From positions 1 through 45,425 of the forward strand of contig NZ_JAMOLN010000061.1 in NCBI RefSeq assembly GCF_024448165.1: DNA of 45,425 nucleotides. The letters are read 5' to 3'. A model generated the notes under the pieces. It saw only the letters and a program-made list of their open reading frames with translations. It was not told where the DNA came from and ran no database searches. Source of the stretch: Streptomyces longispororuber. GTDB lineage: Bacteria; Actinomycetota; Actinomycetes; Streptomycetales; Streptomycetaceae. Numbering within the stretch: the first letter of the stretch is position 1; every line of letters begins with the position of its first letter. Shown here in pieces: positions 7,614 to 15,677 of the stretch. A program made the translations under genes and the position numbers.

Positions 7614-8492
7614 TCACCACCAGTCGTCCCGCTCGTGCCGCTCGTCCTCCTCGTGGCCGAGCACCTCGGACAGGGCGTCGACGATGCCGGCGTCGAGCAT
7701 GGTGTGCGCCTGGGTGTCGGTGGTGACGCCGAACCCGGAATCGCCCACGGCCACGCTGACCGTGTAGCGGTCGAGCAGCCCGTAGGTGCGGAAGGACCAC
7801 TCGCTGCCGGAGCCGGGGGTGCCGTCCGGGCGGCGCACCTCGGTCGGGGTGCCGTCGGTCTCGAACCCGAAGTCCGTGAAGCGGAACTGCATGCCGAGCC
7901 CGATGGCCTTGCTGTACGCCTCCTTGAGCGTCCAGAGGCGCACCATCGCCGGGTCCCGCTCGTGGTCGGCCATCGCCTCGATCATCTCGGCCTCGTGCGG
8001 GGTGCACAGGTGCCGGCCGAGTCCCGCCCCGTACAGGGTGCGGTCGGCGCGTTCGGCGTCGACGCCGATGACGGCGCCGGTGGCGAGTCCCACGAGCAGC
8101 AGGTCCTCGGTGTGGCTGAGGCTGATCTGCACGCCGTCGTAGCCGTGCAGGTACGGGCGTCCCGAGGGCGTGTAGCCCAGTTCGACCGACTGCGGCGGCA
8201 CGTGCAGCGCGGCGCCCGCGGCGAACTTCAGGAGCACCCGCGACGAGGCGAACCGGGTGCGCACCTCGGGGTGGGTCAGGTCCAGGTAGCGGGCCCAGTC
8301 CCGGCCGAGCAGCGCGCGCAGCCGCGGTCCCCCGGCCCGCTCGGGACGCCAGTCGTCCAGGCGTGCGTAGAGGATCGCGGTGGCGTGGGTGGCGAGGTCA
8401 CGTCGGACTCCGTTCCAGTCCCCGCGCGGCCCGGTGATCACGATCGGCTCGCCGAACGTCCGGCCCGGGGAGGGTTTCCCTGGAGCCGTCAT
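7614..8492 (-). CDS. 4'-phosphopantetheinyl transferase, Sfp type
   Basis: This is a 292-residue protein that attaches the phosphopantetheine arm of CoA to carrier proteins. The diagnostic motifs are present: SLSHTEDLLLVG (124-135), IGVDAER with metal-binding Asp145 and Glu147, and LWTLKEAYSKAIGLG with Glu191 (186-200). Three carrier domains are encoded in the same operon (two discrete ACPs and the PKS ACP), and they are the obvious substrates. The start codon lies inside the E2-like gene, giving a 95-base overlap, but GGAGG stands at correct spacing before ATG 8492, so this start is favoured. The C-terminal ~90 residues are longer than in Sfp and end in an acidic tail. Confidence 0.93.
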   Translation of the reverse strand: MTAPGKPSPGRTFGEPIVITGPRGDWNGVRRDLATHATAILYARLDDWRPERAGGPRLRALLGRDWARYLDLTHPEVRTRFASSRVLLKFAAGAALHVPPQSVELGYTPSGRPYLHGYDGVQISLSHTEDLLLVGLATGAVIGVDAERADRTLYGAGLGRHLCTPHEAEMIEAMADHERDPAMVRLWTLKEAYSKAIGLGMQFRFTDFGFETDGTPTEVRRPDGTPGSGSEWSFRTYGLLDRYTVSVAVGDSGFGVTTDTQAHTMLDAGIVDALSEVLGHEEDERHERDDWW

Positions 8493-9264
8493 CGAAGTCC
8501 TCCATGGTCTGGCGGAGATCGCCGAGCAGGTCGGCGGCGGCCGCCCCGTCGATCACCCGGTGGTCGAAAGTGAGCCCGAGCCGCATGACGGGCGCCGCCA
8601 CGACCTGTCCGTCCCGTACGACGGCCCGGTCCACGACGCGTCCCGCGCACAGGGTGACGGCGGTGCCGCCGGCGGAGTGGAACCCGTCGACGGCGCCGTG
8701 CCCGAGGGAGCTGACCGACACCGTGCCGAAGATCCCCGGGCGGCGGCGCGGGTCGCGCAGGGCCGCCGCGAAGGCCGCCCTGCCGAGCGGGACGGGCAGC
8801 CGCCCCAGCATCCGTACGCCCTTGAACTCGGGGAGGGCTGCGGTGTGTTCGCCCCGGTAGCGGTCCACCTGTTCCTGGACCTGGTCGAGCGAGAGCTGCT
8901 CAAGGCGGGGCACGAGGGCGGAGAGCACGGTGCGCTCCCCGTCGACGGTGCGGTCCAGGGCCAGCTTCGCGGTCACCTGGCCGAACCGTACGGTCCGGGG
9001 CCGGCGCAGCACGGACGGCCAGCCCGGTGCCATGACCGCGTTGGCCTCGGGGTGCCGGGCCATCGCCCGCCCGGTGGCGTGCAGCAGGTAGCTGACGACG
9101 GAGTAGCGGGTGCCGGCGGCGCGGGCGGCGGCCCGGTGGGCCTGGATCCGGGTCATGTCGATGTCGGTGTCCAGGTGCACGGGCCGCTGCCCGGCCGCCC
9201 ACTCCAGGAAGTACAGGGTGTGGCGGCGGCGCCGTTCCTGGTGCCGCTGCGGTGCGTCGGTCAT
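8398..9264 (-). CDS. E2-like (2-oxoacid dehydrogenase family) acyltransferase without lipoyl domain
   Basis: This is a 288-residue protein corresponding to the catalytic domain of dihydrolipoyl acyltransferases. The catalytic motif is FDHRVIDG with His235 and Asp239; TVSVSSLGHG (181-190) matches the conserved strand before it. There is no lipoyl or peripheral-subunit-binding domain, so it is not part of a dehydrogenase complex. In agglomerin (Agg4) and spirotetronate (QmnD3/AbyA4) biosynthesis, such stand-alone proteins acetylate the 5-hydroxymethyl group of the tetronate before elimination. ATG 9264 is chosen over an upstream in-frame start because it overlaps the ACP stop (ATGA), as at the neighbouring junctions. 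The first 15 residues are Arg-rich. Confidence 0.85.
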   Translation of the reverse strand: MTDAPQRHQERRRRHTLYFLEWAAGQRPVHLDTDIDMTRIQAHRAAARAAGTRYSVVSYLLHATGRAMARHPEANAVMAPGWPSVLRRPRTVRFGQVTAKLALDRTVDGERTVLSALVPRLEQLSLDQVQEQVDRYRGEHTAALPEFKGVRMLGRLPVPLGRAAFAAALRDPRRRPGIFGTVSVSSLGHGAVDGFHSAGGTAVTLCAGRVVDRAVVRDGQVVAAPVMRLGLTFDHRVIDGAAAADLLGDLRQTMEDFDDGSRETLPGPDVRRADRDHRAARGLERSPT

Positions 9265-9506
9265 GCCGGGACCGCCAGTTCGTAGAACCGGCGCAGGCTG
9301 CGGGCCTCCAGGACCCGGCCGACCGGGACGGTGAGGCCGGTGGCCAGTTCCACCGCGGTGACGAGTTTGAGCAGGTGCAGCGAGTCCCATTCGGGGAGTT
9401 CGTCGAAGTCGGCGGCGACCTGCTCGTCGGTGACGGGCAGGCCCAGTTCGTCGCGGACGGTCGTGACGAAGTCGGCCAGGCTGTAGGCGGGGCGTGTAGT
9501 GGTCAT
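9261..9506 (-). CDS. Discrete acyl carrier protein, likely glyceryl-ACP
   Basis: This is an 81-residue carrier protein starting MTTTRPAYSLADFVTTVRDE. The attachment site is PEWDSLHLLKLV, with Ser42 as the phosphopantetheine serine. It sits directly between the FabH-like and E2-like genes with four-base overlaps on both sides. In RK-682 and related pathways a discrete ACP next to the FabH-like gene carries the glyceryl unit made by the FkbH-like enzyme from 1,3-bisphosphoglycerate. This ACP is therefore the best candidate for glyceryl-ACP. The second discrete ACP (13551-13826) sits by the dehydrogenases and looks like the fatty-acyl carrier. The division of labour is inferred from gene order. 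Confidence 0.88.
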   Translation of the reverse strand: MTTTRPAYSLADFVTTVRDELGLPVTDEQVAADFDELPEWDSLHLLKLVTAVELATGLTVPVGRVLEARSLRRFYELAVPA

Positions 9507-10537
9507 ATCCTCTCCAGGGCGAAGCCGGCCTTGATCCACTTGCTGGACTCGATGGCGACGGCGAGTGCCTTCTGACCGGCGGTCATCTTCTCCAGGAGCC
9601 GCTCGATCTGCAGGAACGGCAGTGCGTTGCCGTTGTTGCCGGTGTCGGCGACGCAGGAGATCTCGGTGGCCGAGGGCACGTCGAGCTGTTCGGTGATCTT
9701 GCGGGTCATCCGGCCGGACAGCTGCGGCGGCAGGATGTAGTCCAACTCGTCCTGGCTCCAGTCGAGTTCGCCGAGCAGCTCCCAGAGGATCTCCACGGCC
9801 ATCACCGGGACGTGCTCCTCGATGGCCTTGTAGTCCTCGGTGAGGGCCTGCCGGTCGTCGTAGCGGTCGGCGAGGCCGAACCACTCGATGACCTGGCCCG
9901 GCTTGCGGCCCAGGCCGGTGAAGCGGTTCAGGACGTGCCGCAGGACGACCTGGGCGCCGCGCGGTTCGTCGGTGAGGACGGCGGCCCCCGCGCCGTCGCC
10001 GAACAGCACGAAGTTGACCAGGTCGCTGGGGGCCGCCTTGGCGAGGTCGCGGTCGACGTCGAGGTGCTTGCTGCACACGTCGCCGCCGATGACCAGGCCG
10101 GTGCGGTACTCGCCGGACGCGATGAGAGTGCGGCCCAGGCTGAGCGCCTGCACCGCGCCCGCGCAGCCGGACTGCAGCTGGAAGGTGGGCACCTGGTCGA
10201 GGCCGAGCAGATCGACGACGTTGTTGACGGTGGCCGGCATCAGGGTGTCGGGGGTGGCGGTGCCCAGGACGACGAAGTCGATGTCGCCCGGGTCCACCTC
10301 GGCGGCGGCGATGGCGCGCTCGCCCGCCTGGGCGCACAGGTCGGCCAGCGACCAGCGCACGGCACCGGTCTTCAGGTCCCGGGCGAAGTGCCGGGTCCTG
10401 GTGCCGATGAACATCTCGATCCATTCCTCGTTCGCGCCCAGGACCCGGGCCAGTTCGGCGTTGCCGACCGCCTCGCCGGGCAGGGCCGTGCCGACGGAGG
10501 CGAGATGGACCTGCCGGTCCTGCGGGTGGTCGCTCAT
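9503..10537 (-). CDS. FabH-like (KAS III family) tetronate-forming enzyme
   Basis: This is a 344-residue thiolase-fold protein. The catalytic cysteine is Cys125 in QSGCAGAV and the Asn region is DTGNNGNAL (299-306). Where KAS III has the HQAN motif, this protein reads PPQLSGRMT (270-278), so the usual catalytic histidine is proline; this argues against a normal decarboxylating KAS III. In tetronate clusters a FabH-like enzyme joins glyceryl-ACP to a beta-ketoacyl thioester, forming the C-C and C-O bonds of the ring, and no decarboxylation is needed. Neighbours fit exactly: its start overlaps the PKS stop (ATGA) and its stop overlaps the ACP start. A priming KAS III role is less likely. Confidence 0.88.
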   Translation of the reverse strand: MSDHPQDRQVHLASVGTALPGEAVGNAELARVLGANEEWIEMFIGTRTRHFARDLKTGAVRWSLADLCAQAGERAIAAAEVDPGDIDFVVLGTATPDTLMPATVNNVVDLLGLDQVPTFQLQSGCAGAVQALSLGRTLIASGEYRTGLVIGGDVCSKHLDVDRDLAKAAPSDLVNFVLFGDGAGAAVLTDEPRGAQVVLRHVLNRFTGLGRKPGQVIEWFGLADRYDDRQALTEDYKAIEEHVPVMAVEILWELLGELDWSQDELDYILPPQLSGRMTRKITEQLDVPSATEISCVADTGNNGNALPFLQIERLLEKMTAGQKALAVAIESSKWIKAGFALERI

Positions 10538-13500
10538 GCTGTCCTCTCCTGGGTGCTGTCGATGGCGGGAGCGCAGTACTCCCGCAGGAAGTCCACGAGG
10601 TCACCGACCGACGCCAGCCGGGGCAGCAGGTCCTGCACCGTCAGTTCGGCGAGGGCGGGCAGGCGTTCCTCCAGGCGCTTCTTCAGCTCCATGACCATCA
10701 CGGAGTCGAAGCCCAGGTCCTCGTAGAGCCGCAGCAGCGGGCCGAGCTCGGCCACCTCGTAGCCGCCGACCTGTCCGATGGCGGACAGCGCCGCCTCGGT
10801 CACCGGGTCGGCGGGCGCGGGGCGTTCCAGGACGAGCACCCCGGTGTCCGTGCTCCGGCCGGCCGGCCGCGCCGGTCCGTCCGGTGTGACGGTCGGCGCG
10901 GGTGCGCCGGAGCGGCGGGCCGGGCCCGCGGTCCAGTACCGGTGCTCGTCGCTGAAGGCGTACGGGCTGAGCCGGTACGGTGCCTGGTCGCGGGTCTCGT
11001 AGGCGTTCTCCCAGCGCGGGTCGAGGCCGCCGCGGTACAGCTCGGCGACCGTGTCGGCCAGGTCCTGGCCGCCGGAGTCCGCGCCGCGCACGGGGGCGGT
11101 GACGACCGGCCGGGTGCCGGACTCGGGGGGCGGCAGTTTGCGGGTCAGGGAGGACAGCACGGGCGAGGGGCCGACCTCCACGGTGTGGCTGGGCCCGGCG
11201 TCGCGCAGCGCGGTGAACGCGTCCGCGAACAGCACCGGCCGGCGGATGTGCGCCACCCAGTAGTCGGCGTCCATCGCCTCGCCGTCCAGCAGCCTGCCGT
11301 ACAGCGTGGAGTACAGCGGCAGTCGGGGCACTCCCCCGCCGACCTCGCGGGCGACCTCGGCGAAGTCGTCCAGCATGGGCTCCATGAGGTGCGAGTGGAA
11401 GGCGTGCGAGACGCGCAGCGTCCGGGTGCGGATCCGGTCCCGCTCGAACTCCTTGTCCAGGCGCATCAGCGCCATGGAGTCGCCGGACAGCACGGTGGCG
11501 TGCGGGCCGTTGACGACGGCGATCCCGGCCTCCGGCTCGTCGGCCAGCCGCTCGGCGAGCTCCTCGGGACCGGCGAGGACCGCCAGCATGCCGCCGCCGT
11601 CGGGCAGTTGCTGCATCAGCGCGCCGCGGGCCGCGATCAGCCGGGCCGCCGCGTCCAGCGGGAACACGCCGGCCAGGCAGGCGGCCGCGTACTCGCCGAC
11701 GCTGTGGCCCAGCAGCAGCGAGGGCTCCGCGCCGAGTTCCTGCAGTGTGCGGCCGAGGGCGTGGCCGACGGCGAACAGGGCGGGCTGGGCCCACTGAGTG
11801 AGGTGCACCGACTCGTCGCCGGTCAGGACGAGGTCCCGCACGGAGCGGCCGGTGTGCGGGCGCAGCGCGGCGTCGGCCTCGTCGAGGAAGTGCCGGTACA
11901 GCGGCGACTCCTCGTACAGGCCCGCCGTCATCCTGGGGTACTGCGAGCCCTGTCCGGTGAACAGGAACGCGGTGCGCGGGGCGCCGCCCGCCTCTCCGGT
12001 GAGGCCGGCGAACAGGGCGGGGTCGGCCACCGCCGCGTGCAGGCGCTGGACGAGGGTGGCGGTGTCCGGGGCGCTGACCGCGAAGCGGTGCCGGTGGCCG
12101 GACTTGACCCGGTGGGAGTTCCAGCCGACGGCGCCGACGGGGGCCCGCCGGGCGCTCAGCGCGTCGGCCTGCGCGGCGAGGTTGCGGTGCAGGGCCTGCG
12201 GGCTGGGCGCGGTCAGCGTGAACAGGGCGCTGCCGATGCCCCGGGGCCGCTCGTCGGGGCGGGCGGCCGGGCGGGCGGCCGCCGGCGGCGCGGACTCCAG
12301 GACGGCGTGGGCGTTGGTGCCGCCCATGCCGAAGCTGCTCAGTCCGGCGACGCTGGCGCCGCGGGGCAGCCGCAGCGGTGCCTTCAGCAGCCGCAGTCCC
12401 TTGCCGCGCAGGTCGAGCCGCTCGTTCTCCTTGGCCGCGAACCGGCTGGCGGGCACGGTGCCGTGGTGCAGCGACAGGGCCACCTTGATGAGTCCCGCGA
12501 TGCCGGCGGCGCCCTCGGTGTGCCCGAAGTTGCCCTTGACCGAGCCGAGGGCCATCGGCCGCCCGGTGCGTCCGGCGTGGTGGTGGCCGAGGGCCGACAC
12601 CTCCATCATGTCGCCGAGCACGGTGCCGGTGCCGTGTCCCTCGGTGAAGGCCACCTGGTCCGGTTCGATCCCGGCCCGGCGGTAGGCGGCGCCGATGACC
12701 TCCTGCTGCGACCAGCGGTTGGGGGCGGTGATGCCGTTGCTGCGGCCGTCCTGGTTGACGGCGGTGCCGCGGATGACCGCGTACACCTGCTGTCCGTCGG
12801 CGAGCGCGTCCTCCAGGCGGCGCAGGACGACGGCGCCGACGCCCTCGCCGCGGCCGATGCCGTTGGCCTGGGCGCTGAACGGCTTGCAGCGGCCGTCGGG
12901 CGCGGAGAGTCCTGCCTGGTTGTAGAAGATGGACAGGGCGGGGGTGAGCGCCACGTTGACGCCCGCCGCGATGGCGTAGTCGCACTCGCCGGACAGCAGG
13001 GCGTTGCCCGCCAGGTGCACGGCGACGAGCGATGAGGAGCAGGCCGTGTCCACGGCGAGGCTCGGGCCCTTGAGGTCCAGGTGGTAGGAGACCCGGTTGG
13101 CCGTCATGCAGTAGCCGTTGCCGGAGCCGACCTGGGCGCTGACCCGGTCGTAGTCGGTGAGGTGCAGCTGGGCCCATTCGTTGCCCATGATGCCGACGTA
13201 GACGCCGGTCGACGTGCCGGCGAGCTGTTTCGGGGCGATCCCCGCGTCCTCGACGGCGCGCCAGGCGCACTGCAGCAGCAGCCGCTGCTGCGGGTCCATG
13301 GCGGCCGCCTCACGGGGGGAGACGGTGAAGAACTCGTTGTCGAAGGCGTCCGGGTCGTCGATGAAGCCGCCTTCGGTGGTGTTGGCGCGTCCTTCCGCCG
13401 GGGTCGGCGAGTGGAAGTCCGCGGCGTCCCACCGCTGTCGGGGGACCGAGGAGATCCCGTCCCCCGAGCGCATCAGCAGCTCCCAGTAGGCGCCCGCGTC

Positions 13501-13551
13501 GGGCGCCCCCGGGAACCTGCAGTCGAGACCGACGATGGCGATCCGGTCCAT
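10534..13551 (-). CDS. Single-module type I polyketide synthase, KS-AT-ACP
   Basis: This is a 1005-residue protein with three domains. The KS spans 1-420 with Cys171 (DTACSSSL), His306 (EGHGTGT) and His344 (GNFGHTEG). The AT spans ~525-820 with GHSVGE (Ser617) and the SHAFHSH motif (715-721) that predicts malonyl-CoA. The C-terminal ACP has GFDS with Ser950. KR, DH, ER and thioesterase domains are absent, so one extension leaves a beta-ketoacyl-ACP, exactly what tetronate ring formation with glyceryl-ACP needs. The start is ATG 13551 (MDRIAIVGLD), overlapping the upstream ACP stop (TGATG); longer in-frame starts run into that ACP gene. No docking domain is seen, so substrate probably arrives from the discrete ACP encoded just upstream. 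Confidence 0.95.
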   Translation of the reverse strand: MDRIAIVGLDCRFPGAPDAGAYWELLMRSGDGISSVPRQRWDAADFHSPTPAEGRANTTEGGFIDDPDAFDNEFFTVSPREAAAMDPQQRLLLQCAWRAVEDAGIAPKQLAGTSTGVYVGIMGNEWAQLHLTDYDRVSAQVGSGNGYCMTANRVSYHLDLKGPSLAVDTACSSSLVAVHLAGNALLSGECDYAIAAGVNVALTPALSIFYNQAGLSAPDGRCKPFSAQANGIGRGEGVGAVVLRRLEDALADGQQVYAVIRGTAVNQDGRSNGITAPNRWSQQEVIGAAYRRAGIEPDQVAFTEGHGTGTVLGDMMEVSALGHHHAGRTGRPMALGSVKGNFGHTEGAAGIAGLIKVALSLHHGTVPASRFAAKENERLDLRGKGLRLLKAPLRLPRGASVAGLSSFGMGGTNAHAVLESAPPAAARPAARPDERPRGIGSALFTLTAPSPQALHRNLAAQADALSARRAPVGAVGWNSHRVKSGHRHRFAVSAPDTATLVQRLHAAVADPALFAGLTGEAGGAPRTAFLFTGQGSQYPRMTAGLYEESPLYRHFLDEADAALRPHTGRSVRDLVLTGDESVHLTQWAQPALFAVGHALGRTLQELGAEPSLLLGHSVGEYAAACLAGVFPLDAAARLIAARGALMQQLPDGGGMLAVLAGPEELAERLADEPEAGIAVVNGPHATVLSGDSMALMRLDKEFERDRIRTRTLRVSHAFHSHLMEPMLDDFAEVAREVGGGVPRLPLYSTLYGRLLDGEAMDADYWVAHIRRPVLFADAFTALRDAGPSHTVEVGPSPVLSSLTRKLPPPESGTRPVVTAPVRGADSGGQDLADTVAELYRGGLDPRWENAYETRDQAPYRLSPYAFSDEHRYWTAGPARRSGAPAPTVTPDGPARPAGRSTDTGVLVLERPAPADPVTEAALSAIGQVGGYEVAELGPLLRLYEDLGFDSVMVMELKKRLEERLPALAELTVQDLLPRLASVGDLVDFLREYCAPAIDSTQERTA

Positions 13552-13826
13552 CAGCCCGCCGCCGGCTCGGCCAGGCTCTGTGCCAGGTGGGTGGCGAGGG
13601 CCTGGACCGTCGGGTAGTCCCAGGCGACCGTCGGTTCGAGGATCAGGTCGAAGTCCTCCTCGATGTCGCCGCACAGGCTGAGGGCGGCGACGGAGTCGAG
13701 GCCGTACTCGGCCAGGGGCACGCTCGGGTCGATCTCCTGAGGCCTGCGCTTGAGGTAGAGGGCGATGCGGTCGGACAGCCACGCGGTCAGTTCGTCGGTG
13801 GTGCGTCCGGTGGTGGGAACGGACAT
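13551..13826 (-). CDS. Discrete acyl carrier protein, likely fatty-acyl carrier
   Basis: This is a 91-residue carrier protein with the attachment motif EYGLDSVAALSL (Ser45). The rest (DIEEDFDL, then WDYPTVQALATHL) is the form seen in ACPs paired with fatty acyl-AMP ligases and in PKS carrier domains. It lies between the dehydrogenase genes and the PKS and shares one base with the PKS start. The AMP ligase probably loads a fatty acid on Ser45, the dehydrogenases act on that thioester, and the KS then accepts it. The gap of 57 bases to the upstream dehydrogenase gene is the largest inside this operon. Confidence 0.9.
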   Translation of the reverse strand: MSVPTTGRTTDELTAWLSDRIALYLKRRPQEIDPSVPLAEYGLDSVAALSLCGDIEEDFDLILEPTVAWDYPTVQALATHLAQSLAEPAAG

Positions 13827-13883
13827 TCTGCGCTCCTCGGAAGAGTTCCTCGGTCGGTCAACTCGACTGGCTGGGAAGGCTTC

Positions 13884-15668
13884 TCAGCCCGCCAGCGGGG
13901 TGTTGTAGAGGTCGTAGCTGCGGGCGTCGTGGAAGCGGCGGAGCACCTCGTCGTGCAGCCGCGTCTCACAGGTGGCGGGCAGGTCGGGCAGCTGGTGGCC
14001 GAGGCGCCGGCCGAGCCGGTGCAGGGCCGCGGCGAGCCAGGCGGGGTCGGCGAGGAAGTCGTCGGGGCCGCCCTGGGCCTCCTGCCACACGCCGATCACC
14101 GCGGCGGCGGCGAGCAGCACCGCGTACCGGTCGGCGAGGGCGAAGGTGGCCGGGCTGGCCAGGGCGGTGCGGTCCTGCGGGGCGAGGCCGAGGCTCTGCT
14201 CCTGGATCTGGCGCAGTTCGTCCATGAGGCGCAGGGCGGCGCCGTGGGCCGCCCGCTCCTCGGGGCTCGAACTGGGCAGCCGGTCGACGGCGGCGACCAG
14301 GGAGGCGCTGAGCCCGTCCCGGCCGCTGGCGAGGGTGAGCCGGTCGAAGGGGATGCCGGGCAGGTCCTCGCGCGGCCGGAACAGGCTCGCGGGCGCCGGG
14401 TCGTCCTTGAACCAGGCGCGGCGGGCGAGCCGGGACAGCTGCGGGATGATCGTGGCCTGGCAGGCCGCGGAGCCGGCGTGGCCGAGGCTGAGGACGGGCA
14501 GGTCGCGCACGTGCTTCTGGAAGATCCCGAACTCGCCCTCGCGGGTGTAGAACCGGGCGCCGAGCACGATGGACAGGTCGTACATCGCGTCGGTGAGCAT
14601 CTTGGGGACCAGGTACTTGACCACGGCCGCGTAGACGCTGGTCTCCTCGGGCAGCACGTGCACGGCGCGGGTCGCGGCGAGCGAGAGGCTGTCGCAGATC
14701 AGCAGGTCGAGGAAGGTCGTGGACAGGGTCGCCTTGGCGTGCGGGATGTCCATGACGGACTTGCGGTACAGCTGGCGTCCGAGGGCGAAGCCGGTGACGG
14801 TGCGCAGGGCGGTGTCGGTGGCGCCGAGGGCCATGCCGGGCACCGCGCTGCGGGTCATCTGGAAGGCCCGCAGGGCGAGTTCGACGCCCTTGCCCTCCTC
14901 GCCGACGAGCGCGGAGTCGGGCACCGGGCAGTCCGTGAAGTCCAGGCCCGACAGGTGGCAGCCGCGGACGCCGACCGCGTCGTAGCGCGGCAGGACCTGG
15001 AAGCGGTCCTGGTCCAGGTCGTCCCGCTCGGCCAGCACGACCGAGTGGCTGCGGCTGCCGGGGGCGGGGCTGGTGCGGCTGAACAGCACCCAGGCCGCGG
15101 CCCGGTCGGCGTTGTTGATGACCTGCTTGGCGCCGTTGAGGAGGTAGCCGCCGTCCACCGGGCGGGCCTGGAACTCGTTACGGACGAAGTCGTTGCCGTG
15201 GGCGAGTTCGTGGTAGGCCACCGACACCTTCTTGCCGTCGAGCAGCAGCTCGGCGAGGCGGCGTTGCTGCTGTTCGGTACCGGAGCTCCACACGTTGACG
15301 GCGGCCATGAACGAGGTGACGCCGTAGCCGAGTCCGAGGGCGATGTCGCGGCGGAAGACCTGGCGCATCACCCGGACGAGGGTGTCGATGCGCTCAAGGC
15401 GTCCGCCGTGGTGCACCGGCACGAACTCGGCGTTGAGGGCCAGTTCGTCGAGGGCCCGCTCGCCGGGCTCGGACAGTTCGCCGCGCTCGTCGTCCGCGAG
15501 CAGTGCGGCGTACGAGAGCTCGCCGCGCTCGTCGGTGGGGTCACCGAGGCGTTCCTCCAGCTCGGCGATGCGGGCGACGGCCCGGCCTTCCTGGCCGCCG
15601 GGCGGGTGGGTTCCCTGTGCTCCGGCGGACGCTCCGTGCGGCCCGTTGGCCGCGGTACCGATCAGCAT
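13884..15668 (-). CDS. Acyl-CoA dehydrogenase family protein 1, acting on acyl-ACP (inferred)
   Basis: This is a 594-residue protein, longer than the ~380 residues of housekeeping acyl-CoA dehydrogenases, with a C-terminal helical extension after ~410. Family features include AYHELAHGNDF (~151-161), LNGAKQVINNA (177-187), VRGCHLSGLDF (234-244) and the ALGRQLYRKSV helix (295-305). Where relatives have the catalytic acid in a YEGT-like motif, this protein reads SLGHAGSAAC (394-403), with no acidic residue. Pairs of such proteins beside a fatty acyl-AMP ligase and ACP occur in ramoplanin and enduracidin clusters and make a dienoyl chain. The first 30 residues look disordered. It could instead be a structural partner of the second dehydrogenase. 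Confidence 0.85.
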   Translation of the reverse strand: MLIGTAANGPHGASAGAQGTHPPGGQEGRAVARIAELEERLGDPTDERGELSYAALLADDERGELSEPGERALDELALNAEFVPVHHGGRLERIDTLVRVMRQVFRRDIALGLGYGVTSFMAAVNVWSSGTEQQQRRLAELLLDGKKVSVAYHELAHGNDFVRNEFQARPVDGGYLLNGAKQVINNADRAAAWVLFSRTSPAPGSRSHSVVLAERDDLDQDRFQVLPRYDAVGVRGCHLSGLDFTDCPVPDSALVGEEGKGVELALRAFQMTRSAVPGMALGATDTALRTVTGFALGRQLYRKSVMDIPHAKATLSTTFLDLLICDSLSLAATRAVHVLPEETSVYAAVVKYLVPKMLTDAMYDLSIVLGARFYTREGEFGIFQKHVRDLPVLSLGHAGSAACQATIIPQLSRLARRAWFKDDPAPASLFRPREDLPGIPFDRLTLASGRDGLSASLVAAVDRLPSSSPEERAAHGAALRLMDELRQIQEQSLGLAPQDRTALASPATFALADRYAVLLAAAAVIGVWQEAQGGPDDFLADPAWLAAALHRLGRRLGHQLPDLPATCETRLHDEVLRRFHDARSYDLYNTPLAG

Positions 15669-15677
15669 GGCGTCCTC

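Noticed and set aside
10942..13035. A 697-codon open frame on the plus strand across the PKS gene
   Set aside because: It is a shadow of the KS-AT-ACP gene with no recognisable protein features.
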